A stretch of DNA of 64,000 nt from Actinostola sp. cb2023. Taxonomy: Eukaryota > Cnidaria > Anthozoa > Actiniaria > Actinostolidae. Below the pieces are notes generated by a model, which saw only the letters and a program-made list of their open reading frames with translations, ran no database searches and had not been told where the DNA came from. The DNA is taken from positions 205,637 through 269,636 of the forward strand of contig JAUJYZ010000848.1 in assembly GCA_033675265.1 (NCBI GenBank), read 5' to 3'. Positions 45,545-58,141 of the stretch are shown piece after piece (position 1 is the stretch's first letter; each line of letters starts with the position of its first letter). A program made the position numbers and the translations under genes.

Positions 45545-48470
45545 TTATGCTGGACTATGTTCAAGAAGACATAGTTTTGATGTAGGTCTTGTTAATAAAG
45601 TCGATCTTGACCAAACCTTAGCAGATCTTACTAAACCATCTCTCCCCTTGTGCACTTCGAGAATCCTTCCAAGAGGCCACTTTCCACGGTGTACATTTTG
45701 ATCCACAATAAGTACCAAATCATTCACTGACAAGCTACGCTTTGGTTCCAACCATTTTTGACGCTCTTGAAGAAGTGGTAAATATTCTTTGACCCAACGT
45801 TTCCAGAATATTCCAGCAAGGTATTGAACCTGGCGCCATCGACGTTTACTATAACAGTCAGTCTTGCAGAACATCCCAGGTGGAAGGTTAGGATTACCTT
45901 TCAGAAGAAGAAGGTGATTGGGCGTCAAGGGCTCCATGTCTTTTGGGTCATCACTCAGAGCAGTTAATGGTCTACTATTCAGGATTGCTTGGACTTCTGA
46001 CATAGTCGTTCTAAGCACTTCATCTGTAACTAGTTGTTCTCCTAGCAGAGTCTTCAAGATTTTGCGAATAGATCTGATGATACGCTCCCAGACCCCGCCC
46101 ATGTGTGAGGCTGTTGGGGGATTGAACTTCCAGTTGATCGCCTTCTGAATTAGGAATGAGTTAATACGATCTTGATTCCATTGCTGAAGTGCTTCACGAA
46201 CTTCTCTTTCACCAGCTCGCAGATTGGTTCCGTTGTCACTATAGATAGTTTCTGGATTCCCTCTTAGACAAACAAAGCGTCGGAGTGCATTTATGAAGGC
46301 ATCGGTGTCTAAAGACTCAGTGATTTCTATATGAGTAGCTCTAGTCGTTAAACAGCTAAACAGGCATCCATAACGTTTAACGTGACAGCGACCTTGACGG
46401 ACGTAAATTGGGCCAAAGTAGTCTACGCCCAGTGACGTAAATGGTGGTTTGTCAGGTGTCACTCTTTCTTCAGGAAGATTTGCCATCATCTGAACACTTG
46501 GGGTGGCATTTGCACGTTTACAATGTGTACACTTTCCAATAACACTACGCACAGCGGACTTGCCCTTGATTATCCAGAATCCTTCACGAAGGTTTGATAA
46601 CACGTATGCTTCACCAAGATGACCAACATCAAGGTGGACTTGTTGGATGATTAACTTGGTGACATGATGGTGGCTTGGAAGGATGATTTGATGTTTAGCT
46701 TCATAAGGAATTGGGGCGTTTTCCAATCTTCCTCCAACTCTTAGGATGTTATTGTTGTCTAACATAGGATTCAACTTGTGAACTGAAGGATTGGTTTTCA
46801 GGCTCTTTAGTTTTCGTTTCACTTGACGGTGTAAACTAGTTGCCTGAGTAGCTGTAATTGTGTCGATTACTTCTTGAAAGGATTCTTTCTGAACATATCT
46901 GATGATGACTAGTTTTGCTGATTGAAGATCTTGTACTGACAATCCCTTTGATACACTTGTCTTGTGATGTTTACTAACAATCCATTTCTTCAGCTTTAAT
47001 ATCCATGCTACAGCTCTTTTTAACTTTACCCATGAAGAATGGCGGTTTATTAACTGTGAGAGATATTCACAAGACTGACTTGGAGCGCTTGTAACAACGT
47101 AACATTGGTGAGCTTTCACTTCAACATCATCTTCACTGCAACTATCCAACGTAGTAGAGATAGGTTCTGCAGGCCAGAGAACCTTATCTTGGACGAGAAA
47201 TCCAGGGCCAATCAACCAGGTGTTTGTTTTAGACATATCCTTTACTGAGAGTCCTCTACTTGCATGGTCTGCAGGGTTAAGTTCTGTAGGTACGTACCTC
47301 CACTGGTGGGGCCTTGTGTTGTTATGAATAACCGTTAAACGATTGGCAACGAAGGTGTGAAATCGTCGAGAGGTGTTTCTGATATACTGTATTGTTGACG
47401 TTGAGTCGGACCAAAGCACTGATTCGTCGATGTTGATTTCTAGCTCGTTCTTCAACACTCTATCCATCTCAGAAGCAAGAACAGCGGCAGATAATTCCAG
47501 TCGAGGAACTGTCATTGGTCTGATGTGGGCCAAACGAGACTTTCCCATCAAGAAGGAGCAGTGAACGCGGTCGTGTACATCCACCAGACGAAGGTATGAT
47601 ACAGCTCCATATGCAAACTGTGATGCATCTGCAAACGTATGAATCTCAGATACTTTCACTTCTCCAAAGGGTTCTGGTCTTAAACATCTTTTCACAGAAA
47701 GATCTGTCAGCTGAGGTAACTGGGCTTTCCATTTCTCCCATTGTGTACTCACTTCATCTCCAATTGGATCATCCCAGCCCACGTTGTTTCTACATAGGTC
47801 TTGTATAATTCTCTTGGCTGGAAGAATTATCGGTGCAAGAAATCCCAGTGGATCGTACACAGAGCTTGTGATTGATAATATTCCTCTTCGGGTTATAGGT
47901 CTTTCCTTTGGTTTCACGTCAAACGTAAAGCTATCTGTATGTATGTCCCACTTGAGTCCTAAAGTCCTTTCGACTGGTAGCCTTTCTCTGTCTAAATCAA
48001 GATCAAGGATACTTGAGGATCTTTCAGCTTCAGGGACAGCACGTATTACTTCAGCGTCGTTACTCAACCACTTAGTAAGTCTGAATCCTCCCTTCAAGAG
48101 CATCTCTGTTAATTGACTTACCAGCGTGACAGCTTCATCTGTTGACTTGACAGATTTTAAACAGTCATCGACGTAGAAATTCTTCTCCACTGTACTCACA
48201 ATATCTTTGTTGTATTGATCTTTGTTGTCTTCGGCGGTTCTTCTCAAAGCATAACTAGCACAGCTTGGTGAGGATGTTGCTCCGAAAAGGTGAACTTCCA
48301 TTCGATAATCCACTAGATCTTTATGCAAATCATTGTCTCGCCACCACAGGAACCTGAAGGCATCATAGTCATCTGGGGTTACTTTGACTTGATGAAACAT
48401 GCATTCAATGTCTGCAGCTAACGCAACCTTTTCCTGGCGGAATCTTGTCAGTACTCCCACTATGGTGTTG
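45545..48470 (-). CDS. pol: BEL/Pao pol, 3' part: RT, RNase H, integrase
   Basis: 971-codon open frame counted from a Met at 48460; the true frame enters from the insertion boundary near 48470. In order: RT with [11 protein letters not shown] and the active-site YVDD at residues 96-99; A17/RNase H-like region ([30 protein letters not shown] region); an integrase zinc finger ([12 protein letters not shown] then CTHCKRA); an integrase core with the D, D, E residues in [18 protein letters not shown] and [11 protein letters not shown]; and a C-terminal DUF5641-like domain ([20 protein letters not shown]). No internal stop in almost 3 kb. On its own it lacks the first part of RT, which lies beyond the insertion at 51379 and higher. 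Confidence 0.95.
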
Positions 48471-48789
48471 GCATAACGAGCCAGAACGTCTTAGTTACCA
48501 AAGATATGCGGGAAATTTTCCCGCATATTTGAGATTCCTCTTGACACTACGCCTATAACAGAGAACCACAGGCGACAAAATTATGGCAAGTGATTGTCAA
48601 CAAATTGATCGTTTATATGAATAAACCGATCGAGAACAAATGTATTTACATATATTGAACGTGATATATACCAACAATGACTCTAAAGCCATTTTTATTC
48701 GGCCATAAAAACATAATAAGAGGAAAATTATAAATTTAGGACGTATTATAACATTGTATAGATATGTACAAGGATCGACATATTGATAT

Positions 48790-49165
48790 ACTCAGTAGAG
48801 ATGCAGCTTGGCAGTATACTGACATGATTGTTTACAGGCTGATTTATCAGTATAAACTGATTCCCAGCTCAGTAGAGATGCAGTTTGGTGTTATACATGA
48901 TTGTTACGGGCTGATTTATCAGTATAAACTGATTCCCAGCTCAGTATAGAGATGCAGTTTGGTGTTACATGATTGTTACGGGCTGATTTATCAGTATAAA
49001 CTGATTCCCAGCTCAGTAGAGATGCAGTTTGGTGTTACATGATTGTTACGGGCTGATTTATCAGTTTAAACTGATTCCCAGCTCAGTAGAGATGCAGTTT
49101 GGTGTTACATGATTGTTACGGAGGGCGATTTATCAGTGTAAACTGATTCCCGGCCCAGCTCAGTA
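48790..49165 (+). repeat. ~70-bp minisatellite
   Basis: About five units containing AGCTCAGTAGAGATGCAG, TTTGGTGTTACATGATTG and TTACGGGCTGATTTATCAG. The last unit is diverged. Confidence 0.92.
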
Positions 49166-50962
49166 GAGTTGCATTTTATTCTAATATGAAGTTAGCGCTA
49201 AGTTACAGTGCAATCCCTGTGACTGTGTCACGATCGGGAATTGAAATAAAATATTGCGGGCATTAAGAATGATCGGATGTATGCGCAGATCATCAATTAA
49301 ACTTACCTTCGGAAGGCAAGTTAGATTTTACATGGATTGCCATATATTTTAACATTCATCAGGGATCCTAAGTACCTGGAGCTTAAAATACAGTAGGTAG
49401 TACAAAATGATTCCACGTACTTTTGTTGGATAGGCATCGTTATCTTCGGAGATAATTTCTGAAAGAACTCCCTTAGCTTGCATTTAATCGCTACATTTTG
49501 GCGGGAAAGATGGCGACGATTCTGTATTATAATTATTAAGATCGCCGAACGAGTTGGCTACACGGACATGAGATTCTGGAGCTCTTGGTCGTTAACACAT
49601 GAGGTTGGGTTTCTGTCTAAGAATCCCAGCCAGAACACAATAGCTCAGACACATGTGAACGTAAACCTCTTCTTCTTTGGTCGCCTCCATCAAATACTCG
49701 ATGATCTATTTGCGCGCCATTTACATCATGCAAGCGAAATTGCCTTGATTTGCAGAGGAAAACAGAGAGCAAGCACAGCTCTTTGGAATATTTTGTTGAT
49801 TGCCCACAAATTCTGCTGTTCGATCAGTTCCTACCCTGTTTATCAGTGATTGCCGCATCGATCCCACGGCCTCGATCAACACGGCTCAGTAACTTTATTT
49901 ACAACTTCAAAATCGCGCTCGCTTGTCAGAACTCATTTGATGAGAGTGCACAGAAATGTATTGCTACGGAAAGAAGGCAAACAACTAATTAATAGCGAAG
50001 CGCGGTAATACTAAAAATAGATTTAATTTATTCAGACCCCCCGCATGACTCAGACAAACTTTGGTTCGGATTCGTGAAGATGAGTGGAGATGTGGCAGAA
50101 GTTTGGAGCTGTTCGCTAAAATTAAGCAGGAAATTATACTTATTTTAGATTAAGAGTTTGAGAACTGCTTAGTACCAAGCACTGCTGTTGGGGACAGTGT
50201 AAAAGCGACTCCAGATATCCCCGAAAACCTACATAAATCGCCTACAAACTAAGCGAAATGATATGAAAGCCGTCAGAACGCTGAAAGAGTCTGGAAGGAA
50301 AATATGACGCTGTGTCTAAATGGCCGGCAGCCGGCCAAGGACTTCAAAATACTAATGATTTTCTCTGTTCTGGGCACAGAATCATGCAGTACGAATACTT
50401 TATTAGTAAAAGAAACTGGCCAAAGTCTTCAAAATATTAAATGGCCGTCCGTCAAAACATGCTCAATACAGTTTCAAAATCCACTCACGTTTCACAAATC
50501 AAACTGCTTTCTATATGTTTTGATGTGTTAAGCGTTTCTGATGAGCTCCATGTGGATTTTGATTTGCAAAGAATACGAAGGATTCTGTTCGTGTCACGAA
50601 ATGCTTGACCCGGCGGCCACGGTCTTCGAAATACTATAAAATTCCCGGCCGCAATCAAATATATCAATATATCATAACATTCAGAGAATCATAAAATACA
50701 CTCACTTTTCACAAACCCAACATATGAACTCGTTTCTATTTGATTAGATGCATTTAGCACTTCTGAAATTATTTAGCATTTTCCGAAGATCTTGGCCGGC
50801 AATCGGTCTTGTGTCGCGAGGGATCGATGAGTCCTTCGATCGCTAGACTTCGCTGTATTTCTGGAGTATCTAGATATAGCTCTATTTTAATGCAGCATTG
50901 CTTTTGAGAACATATCCAAGCATTCTCCCTTAAGACTTAGCGCTCAGTCACTTCCCATCGTC

Positions 50963-51103
50963 TATATAAAAAGCGGCTGTATTCGCAGGCTACGTGCGAG
51001 AAGGTCACTCTTCGTCTTCCAGTTTGCTTCAATCCTCTACACTTTAACCATAGTTAATTGCTTTAACTAATAATGAATAATGCTCAGGGTCACTCTCAAA
51101 ATG
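50963..51103 (+). promoter_or_regulatory. Possible core promoter plus short first exon within the insertion
   Basis: TATATAAAAAGCGGC at 50963 resembles a TATA box. About 110 bp downstream an ATG (51073) opens ten codons (MNNAQGHSQN) and meets a donor-like G-GTACGT at 51104. No matching second exon was found, so this may be the severed 5' end of a gene or chance. Confidence 0.3.
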
Positions 51104-51378
51104 GTACGTTGTCGTTATCAGTGAGAATAGTCGCACGATTAACCCGATTGACCGAAGAACTGCTTATATTCGCCGTGTATTCGCCATTCCATAACAGTAA
51201 ATATATGTAAGAAAGTGCTGTGTGTTTGTCTGAGTCCGCGGGGGGTCACAATTTCCGTGACGTCATTACCGCGCTTCGCTATTGGCCTTTGAAAGACAAT
51301 GTTGACATATAGTAATTCGATCGATAGCAACCGCGCTACCCCATTGTGACCATTATAACTTGGCTCTGGCTCCTTATG

Positions 51379-52243
51379 GAGATCTGGTCCACTAAGTAAC
51401 TGATCGTTTAGAGAAGTTTCCTTAAATCTCGCTGCGCAGTCAAAGACCACTCTCGTCTTATTGGGCTTATTCGGATTGAACACAGGATGGTGCGGAAGGT
51501 ACCATAGAGGCTTGTCTTGAACGTTTACTTCCTGTTCGGGAACTCTTCTAGCGTGACCTTTTCCTATGTAGTCCAGCACGGTAGATTTGTACTTGTCAAA
51601 TAGTTCCTCATCACGAAGAAATCTCTTCTTGAGTGACTTGAGGCGTTGTTCTGCTAAACATCGATTGTTAGGCAAATAAGGTATCTCCTGTTTCCATGGC
51701 AACCCGATCTGGTAATGGTTATCCACTAACTTGACTGACTTGTTCATAATGGACAAGGCATGTTTATCTTCAACAGACATCGAGGCTTTCACATCAGGCG
51801 ACGCAATACCATGTTCGATTTTCCAGAATTGCTGTAATTGCTGTAGAAGAGTATCACTGTTTTCCTGTTGCTCTTTCTTTTGAATAACGTTCACCATGTG
51901 ATGCAAAGGCTGATTATTCGTGCTGTTTGTAGGTCCAAAGAGAGTCCATCCAAATGGAGAGCGTATGGCGTACGGTTCACCTTTGTTGCCACGCCTTTCT
52001 TCCATTACCCAGAATGCTTCAGGGACATTACTTCCTATAATCAACTTCACTTTCTTATCTTCAATGTCCAGCAAGTTAACATCATAGAGATGAGGCCAGC
52101 GCTTGACATCGGCATTAGATGGGATACTGTGACTTGCGACGTTGAGGTTGTCTACCGTCCAAAGCTTGGGAATATTTAATCTGTTACCATCATCTAGTGA
52201 CTCAACTGTAAGTCCCGTCAGGTATTGGCCAACCTTTCGACTG
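51379..52243 (-). CDS. pol: BEL/Pao protease end and first part of RT
   Basis: The frame following the shift at the T6 run. It carries [12 protein letters not shown], then [20 protein letters not shown] and LFGPTN (DUF1758/linker), and the beginning of the RT domain ([20 protein letters not shown] then FDCAARF...[11 protein letters not shown]). Ends abruptly at the 2.9-kb insertion. The downstream codons to 51139 belong to the insertion. Confidence 0.9.
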
Positions 52244-54187
52244 TTTTTTCTTCTCTTGTGTAGTCAAATAGTATGATTTCTCTTCACCACGTACACCAAT
52301 TTGAGCTGCTAAATCCTTTTCACAAAGAGACACATCAGATCCGTTGTCGAGTAGAGCATAAGTGATAACTGACTTGGTAGGGCCTTTGACTTTAACGGGA
52401 ACTATTCGTAGACAAATCCGTTCACTTGATTCACTTGGTTGAACATTTGAAATGTTGTGTGCCTGCGCTACTGTTGGAATTGTCTCCTTAGAAGAACTAT
52501 CATTCACTGGCGTACTGCTGTTTGGGTGGTGCAAAAGGGTGTGGTGACGTCTCGTGCATCCTTCAACTTCACACGACTTCTTCTCTAAGCATCCTAAGGC
52601 AATGTGACCTTGTTTGAAGCAGTTGTTGCAGAGATTGCATGAACGCATTATCTTGAAACGATCTTCAAATGACATATTTGTAAACTTGTGACAACCTTTA
52701 AGTTGGTGAGATCCCTTACAAGCAGGACATGTTTGCACATCTGAATAACTTGGTCGTGAATGACTGTTATTTTGCTCTCGTGAAACTGAAGTGTTGAGGG
52801 ATGTGACTCGGTGTTGGCCATGATGCTGAGCTTCAGGTTTAGCGTTTGGCTTTGATCTTCTAGTTTCCGGGTAGGCGTCAACTATCGTGCCAAATACAGG
52901 ATTGTTTGCAGCTCTGGCTTTCGTTTTAACAAATTCTGCGATGTGGCTGATATTGGTTCTTTTACCAGATTGTTGCAAGGTATCCGCCAGATCAATAAAT
53001 CTTGATTTCAGATTAAAGGGTAGTCTCTGTACAATTCTTCTCAGATTATCAGCACTGTTGATTTCTTCCAGGTAGCCAATGGACTCTAACAGGTTCTGGC
53101 ACTCCGTCAACTCATCCGCAAAATTCAGCAATCCAACTCGATCTGAGGGTTTGATTGCAGGACCATCCGTCAGTTTATTAACACACTTGGCAGCAATCAC
53201 GTATGGATGGCCGAAACGTTCCTTTAGCAGTTTTCTGGCAGTCTGATAGCCCTTGGCTGGGTTCATCATAGAACATCCTTTAATGACTCTTTTGGCATCT
53301 CCGCTTGTGTATTGAAGAAGATAGATGAGCCTTTCACTGTCGCTTGAGGCATTTCGCTCGATATAATTGTCAAACACGCTCGTAAAACTACAGAAATCCA
53401 ATGGATCACCGTTGAAAGTCTGTAAATCCGGTTTGGGTAGATGGACAACTCGTGATAATGCATTCATCATAGCATCTTGTCTTTCTTTATCACAATGTAA
53501 TTGTTGTGGTTCGTTAGCACATTCCTGCTTTAGTTGATAATCTAAGTGGTCCTTGGGGGGCTGATCTCGTTTGATGGAATGTTGTTGATCTTCGTCTTCT
53601 TCGAATATTTCGACTTGCAGCTTTGCCTTTTCCACTTTATATTGAGCTTCTAAGATTTGGCGTTTTAATTTCATTTCTTCTTCTTGTCTTATTAAATCCT
53701 GTTTGAATTTCAGTTGTTCCATTTCCATTTGTGCTAGCGCTTCTTTAGTCTTCAAACGCCTAAGTAATGTAGATGAGGTGGCACTCCTTACTGACGAGGT
53801 TCCACTACTTACCACTGAACCACGACGTCTTCCTATTCCAACATTACTTACTGAATCTTCTGGCACAATTTCATTCTCTTCGATCCAACTCTTAACTCTC
53901 AATTCAATTGTTAACTTTCTTTGCAAATGGTCGTTGTAGTACACATTTTCTCCCTCCTGATCCTCTGGTTCCAAGGCACTGTAATATTCATAATGAGCTC
54001 GGCTAAATCGATTGAAGGCTTCGTTCAAATCTTGCAATTTTGTCGAGACTATATCCACGTTGTCAGGACCAGACTCCACGAGAAAGTCTATTACACGATA
54101 GAATGATGTCAACTTACCAACATATCCAGTTCTTACGTGCTTAAGATGGTTTACTTGCGACCTTGGTTCACTCTCATGGGTTGACAT
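52202..54187 (-). CDS. gag: BEL/Pao Gag with start of protease
   Basis: 661 codons from a Met only 20 bp inside the 5' LTR. A predicted coiled coil (~145-200, [20 protein letters not shown]) precedes a DUF1759-type region starting [16 protein letters not shown]. Then come cysteine/histidine clusters ([30 protein letters not shown]) and a retropepsin-like active site written DNGSD rather than DSGS. The reading frame leaves the protease at the T6 run 52244-52249 and ends at TGA 52202. The next frame continues the domain. No obvious TGG primer-binding site is seen between LTR and Met. Confidence 0.92.
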   Translation of the reverse strand: MSTHESEPRSQVNHLKHVRTGYVGKLTSFYRVIDFLVESGPDNVDIVSTKLQDLNEAFNRFSRAHYEYYSALEPEDQEGENVYYNDHLQRKLTIELRVKSWIEENEIVPEDSVSNVGIGRRRGSVVSSGTSSVRSATSSTLLRRLKTKEALAQMEMEQLKFKQDLIRQEEEMKLKRQILEAQYKVEKAKLQVEIFEEDEDQQHSIKRDQPPKDHLDYQLKQECANEPQQLHCDKERQDAMMNALSRVVHLPKPDLQTFNGDPLDFCSFTSVFDNYIERNASSDSERLIYLLQYTSGDAKRVIKGCSMMNPAKGYQTARKLLKERFGHPYVIAAKCVNKLTDGPAIKPSDRVGLLNFADELTECQNLLESIGYLEEINSADNLRRIVQRLPFNLKSRFIDLADTLQQSGKRTNISHIAEFVKTKARAANNPVFGTIVDAYPETRRSKPNAKPEAQHHGQHRVTSLNTSVSREQNNSHSRPSYSDVQTCPACKGSHQLKGCHKFTNMSFEDRFKIMRSCNLCNNCFKQGHIALGCLEKKSCEVEGCTRRHHTLLHHPNSSTPVNDSSSKETIPTVAQAHNISNVQPSESSERICLRIVPVKVKGPTKSVITYALLDNGSDVSLCEKDLAAQIGVRGEEKSYYLTTQEKKKQSKGWPIPDGTYS

Positions 54188-54207
54188 ATTCAGTTCTTTG
54201 AATTTTG

Positions 54208-54530
54208 TGTAATCACGCCGTTTCAGTTTTTAAATTGACCTTTATTGGTGCCTTAACTTGACCAATCTCGCCATTCACTATTTAGAAATAAAGTAGATAC
54301 ACTAATGTACAAGTTGAAATCTACAGAACTGAACTCAAACGAAATATACTTAAACGAAAATACTTACAAGAACTGTTGCGTCCTCCGCGATTACATATGA
54401 GTGACAAACTAAAGATAGTTACATTCCGACTTATATAAACAGGACAAAAGAACGAAACAAAGGCAGCGAAACAATAGACAAAAATAACAAATTAATACTG
54501 AAATAATCTGGCAAGGAATTCGTGGCTACA
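54208..54530 (-). repeat. BEL/Pao 5' LTR
   Basis: 323 bp, identical by eye to 44988-45310. The CTCTG target duplication follows at 54531-54535, just after the Gypsy pol stop (54541-54543). Confidence 0.95.
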
Positions 54531-54540
54531 CTCTGTTTCT

Positions 54541-55781
54541 TTACTTGGAACCAGGTCTTCTGGTTCTTGTGGTGCAACTGTGCATGGGTGGTGGGTCTGT
54601 GTTAGTTGGAGCTCTTGCATCAAGGATGTCCCGCCTGTTCCTCCTATACTGACTGTCATTAACATCTACAATGTATGACCGTGGCTGTTCAGTCTTAGCT
54701 GTAACTGTTCCAGGAATCCATATGTTCTGACTTTCATCTCTAAGGTGTATCTGATCTCCTGGTCGCAGTGGGTTGAGGGGCTTGCTGCCCCGGTCGTAAT
54801 ATTCTTTCTGTTTCACCTGTCGTTCCTGTAGGTTCTGCATCACCTGTTGGTAGTTATAGGATGAAGGGTGTAGGAGACTCCCACTGGTTGGCAGTAGTGT
54901 TCGAGTCCTTCTACCCATTAACAACTGTGCCGGTGATAGGCCAACTCCTTCAATTGGGGTGTTCCTGCAGGGGCGGATCCAGGGGGAGGGTTCTGGGGGT
55001 TGCAACCCCCCCTATGGATATTTTTTTAATACCGCTTGTATAGATATGTCTGTCCGTAGGTCTCTCTTGCACTTTCAGCTCTCTCCCTTGTAAGAATAAT
55101 ATAATTCATTCATACTGTTTACACGACCGTTCGACTTCGAGGCCGGTTTGACTGATAACAGAAAGAACCTGCCGTTTTTAGCGTCAAAAACGTATGTGAA
55201 GCCTTCATACTTGTAAGCTCACCCAAGAAGACTCTTCCAAGCATCTTTGTTGGATGTCCAATAAACTCAAAATTTTACTGAAAATTGAGTTTTGTTGTGT
55301 TAATAAAACAACTCCAGATCTCTAAAACTTGCATTTTAGAGCTTGTAGATTTCAAAATTTTCTGGGGGAGGCATGCCCCCACACCCCCCTAGTACTTCGC
55401 GGCCTGTCCTGATATTCAACAGTGCAAGATTTGGGTCAGACCCATCATACTTGGCCTTCTTTAGGATTTGCTTAGCAGTCTGGACAGTGCTTTCGGCCAA
55501 CCATTTGACTGTGGGTACCTGGGCGATGAGGTAATGTGTTTGAAGTGATATTCTTGTGAGAAATCATGAAATTGTGAACTGGCGAACTGTGGCCGATTGT
55601 CAGTGATTATCTCATCTGGGATGCCATGCCTTGCAAGGTGTGGTTTCAGGTGTCTGATTATGACAGCACTAGTAGTGCTAGTGAGCTTTGTTATTTCAAA
55701 GTACTTGGAGTAGTAATCTGAGACAACCAAATATTCCTCACCGCATCTAGGTGGAATAGGTCTAGTGCAATGCGTTGCCAT
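54541..55781 (-). pseudogene. pol: Gypsy integrase (broken by frameshifts and a MITE)
   Basis: Core part EEYLVVSDYYSKYFEI, then HGIPDEIITDNRPQFASS and YPQSNG (55781-55500), with DNRPQF where DNGPQF is usual. The frame shifts near 55745 and again near 55500. A MITE (54968-55406) then splits the region before the C-terminal part TPIEGVGLSPAQLLMGRRTR, and the chromo-like barrel RPGDQIHLRD, ending at TAA 54541. Dead as it stands. Confidence 0.9.
54968..55406. mobile_element. MITE inside the Gypsy integrase (CAGGGGCGG ends)
   Basis: 439 bp, starting CAGGGGCGGATCCAGGGGG and ending CTTCGCGGCCTG. TCCTG is duplicated on both sides (54963-54967 and 55407-55411). Subterminal GGGGGTTGCAACCCCCC palindrome. 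Related to the remnant at 16902-17160. hAT-like by its ends, though the TSD seen is 5 bp. Confidence 0.8.
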
Positions 55782-56777
55782 GGCCGTTCAGGGACTTCGT
55801 GTCCAATCATTGGTTCCTTTGGCTGGTTGTTTCTAAATCGTAGACATGTTCCACATTTCGATACCATATCTGCTATCTGGCTACTCATACCAGGCCAATA
55901 GAGTACATCTCGAGCACGGCGCTTGCATTTCTCAATTCCAAAGTGGTTTTGGTGTATTTTCTGTAGCATCTCGTTTCGTAGTAATGTAGGGACAATTAGT
56001 CGCTCCCCTCTCAGAAGTACTCCATTATGAGCAGTGATTTCATCACGTATATGCCAATATTCCCTGATACTTAGCGGTGCTTTGCCCTTTTCATTAGGCC
56101 AACCTTCCATCACAGTGTTGTGGAGGTCTTGTAGTATTGGATCTCCTTTGGTCTGCTGCCTAAACTCTTCTAGTTTTCCTTCAGTAATAGGTAAATATTC
56201 GGTGGTATGGACTTGGAAGTTGTCCTCTGGTGTTCCTCTGACGTCTGAAGTTGGGGCGCGACTCAGTGTATCAGCAATATAGAGGCTTTTTCCTGGCTTG
56301 TATCCAACAAGTAGGTCATATTTCTGTAGCTGGAGCATCATTCTTTGTAGTCTGGGTGGGGCCATCGTTAGGGTTTTTTTGAACAGGTATTCCAATGGCT
56401 TGTGGTCTGTTTCAACTTCGACCTGTTTGCCATATATATATTGGTGGTATTTAGTGCATCCATAGACTACAGCAAGTAGCTCTTTCTCAATCTGTGCATA
56501 ATTTTTTTTTAGCGTCGTTTAGAGATCGAGAGGCATAGGAAATCGGGTGTCCCTCTTGGAGTAGACAGGCGCCAAGTCCACATGAGGACGCGTCAACGGA
56601 TACTGTGACTGGTTTGTTGACATCATAGTATTTCAGTATATGTGGGTCGGTGACTTTAACTTTGATGTCCTGGAATGCATGGTCATGTCGCTCATCCCAG
56701 TGCCATGCGGTTTCCTTTTGTAGTAGTTCTCTTAGGGCTTGGGTGGAGTTGGACAGGTTTTGGTAGAAATTTTCCAA
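55691..56777 (-). pseudogene. pol: Gypsy RNase H and integrase zinc finger (frameshifted)
   Basis: VTVSVDASSCGLGACLLQEG and ISYASRSLNDA begin RNase H (56777-56487). The frame breaks at a run of nine T (56502-56510) and resumes with EYLFKKTLTMAPPRLQRMM and GKSLYIADTLSRAP. The integrase HHCC finger follows (HQNHFGIEKCKRR, CGTCLRFRNNQPK), ending with RPWQRIALDLFHLD. Confidence 0.9.
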
Positions 56778-57687
56778 GGTAGTTCACCATTCCCATGAAC
56801 CTCTGCAACTCTTTGATATCTGTCGGGACTTTCATTTCAGCAATTCCTTTGACTTTATCTGGGTCTGGCTTTACTCCTTCTGCAGTAATGATGTGTCCAA
56901 TATAGGATAGCTCGTCTCGTAGGATCTTGGACTTCTCCTTGTTCAGCTTTAGATTAATGGCTCGAGCTCTCTTTAGGACCTTGACCAATCTGTCGTTGTG
57001 TTCTTTTTCGTCTCGACCCCAGATTAGTATGTAGTCCACTATTTCATCACACCCCTCGATGTCTTCAAAAGCTTGTGACATGCGTCGCTGAAATACCTCT
57101 GGCGCTGAGTTAATTCCAAAAGCCATCCTGTTGAATTTATACCTCCCAAAGGGTGTATTAAACGTGGTAAGGTTACTGCTGTTGTCATCTAGCTTGATGT
57201 GCCAGAACCCTGCTGAGGCATCCAGTGTGCTGAAGTACTTTGCGCCACTAAGCTTTGTAGCTACTTCTTCGATAGTTTTCATCGGGTAATGTTCTCTTTT
57301 GATGGCTTTGTTCAAGTCCCTTGGATCCATTCAGACTCTCAATTTTCCATTACTTTTCTCAGTGATGACATATGAATTAACCCATTCAGTTGGTTCAGTT
57401 ACTTTCTCTATGACATCTAGCTGTTCCATTCGCTTCAGCTCCATTTCGAACTTGTCACGCAGGGCAAACGGTACCTTTCGTGGCGGATGAATGACGGGAG
57501 GAACTGTCGGGTCTATCTTAATACTGTATTCTCCACTGAGGCATCCGAGACCTTTGAAGATATCTTCATACATAGCCATTATTTCGTCTGTTTTGGCGGT
57601 AATTGTCGCTTCCGCTGAATCTGTCGATGTCTGAGGTCTGTTGGCAGGATTGCGTGACATGTTTACGTCGGGTTTGCTCGAGGTCAA
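56692..57687 (-). pseudogene. pol: Gypsy reverse transcriptase (stop codon and altered active site)
   Basis: RT from PPRKVPFALRDKFEMELKRM through DPRDLNKAIKREHYPM, FSTLDASAGFWHIKLD, PFGRYKFNRMAFGINSAPE and GHIITAEGVKPDPDKV. An in-frame TGA (57333-57331) precedes DPRDLN, where Cys/Leu would be expected. The xxDD box reads IVDYILIWG: the second catalytic Asp is Tyr (codon 57033-57031). The frame shifts near 56772. Confidence 0.92.
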
Positions 57688-58141
57688 TGTGTAGACACGT
57701 TGAACTAAATTCCAAACATGTCGCTAGGCCTAGTACTGGTGGACTGTCCATGTCTTGATTAGTTATCTGGAACTCTATGGGGTAATATTTTCCTTTGTAG
57801 GTGACCAGCAGAACGGCTTTTCCAACGACTTTGATTGTATGACCGGAGTAAGACACTAACTTTGATCCAGCTTTTGACGGTTGTGCTTTGGAAATCGTTC
57901 GGTAGATTTTCTCAGGCATCACGTTACAATGGGCGCCGGTATCTATTTTGAGGCTGATGGACCGTTGCTCGATGTCCAAAGTTATCCTCCATTCGCTTTG
58001 CTGGCGTTCTGTTGAAATAGTTCCAACAAAAAGTCCTTCTGATCCGTCTGATTCGTGTTGTTGCTCAACCGAGTGTATGTCATTCCGCTTGGCTCGATCT
58101 CTGTGATTGAATGGCGTGTAGTGGCTGTTCAACCGGACCAA
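57566..58141 (-). pseudogene. Gypsy protease segment
   Basis: Retropepsin motif LKIDTGAHCNVMP with the following flap-like VSYSGHTIKVVGK. The frame slips near 57700, just before the RT-linker frame. No CCHC zinc knuckle precedes it; this part of gag seems deleted around 58080-58141. Confidence 0.85.

Larger units (their letters stand above)
48472..51378. mobile_element. 2.9-kb insertion disrupting BEL/Pao RT
   Basis: The BEL reading frame stops being recognisable after ...LLSGPDL (51379) and resumes at [10 protein letters not shown] (48460). The intervening 2907 bp begins CATAACGAGCCAGAACG and ends in the inverse of CATAAGGAGCCAGAGCC, a short imperfect TIR. It contains a minisatellite (48790-49165), internal inverted segments (49988-50062 with 51225-51310, sharing GACCCCCCGC and GACTCAGACAAAC), diffuse ~230-bp direct repeats (50300-50800), and no recognisable transposase. 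The TSD is unclear and the superfamily unknown. Confidence 0.7.
44988..54530 (-). mobile_element. BEL/Pao LTR retrotransposon inside the Gypsy element
   Basis: Minus-strand element with LTRs at 54208-54530 (5') and 44988-45310 (3'), 323 bp each and identical by eye. They are flanked by the 5-bp duplication CTCTG (44983-44987 and 54531-54535). Gag with a DUF1759-type region, a DUF1758-type aspartic protease, RT, RNase H, integrase and a C-terminal DUF5641-type region follow in BEL/Pao order. Two defects are visible: a frame change at a T6 run (52244-52249) and a 2.9-kb insertion in RT (48472-51378). Identical LTRs imply very recent insertion. Confidence 0.95.

Noticed and set aside
49478..49849. 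123-codon frame in the insertion within BEL
   Set aside because: No recognisable domain and no splice or promoter support; possible chance frame.
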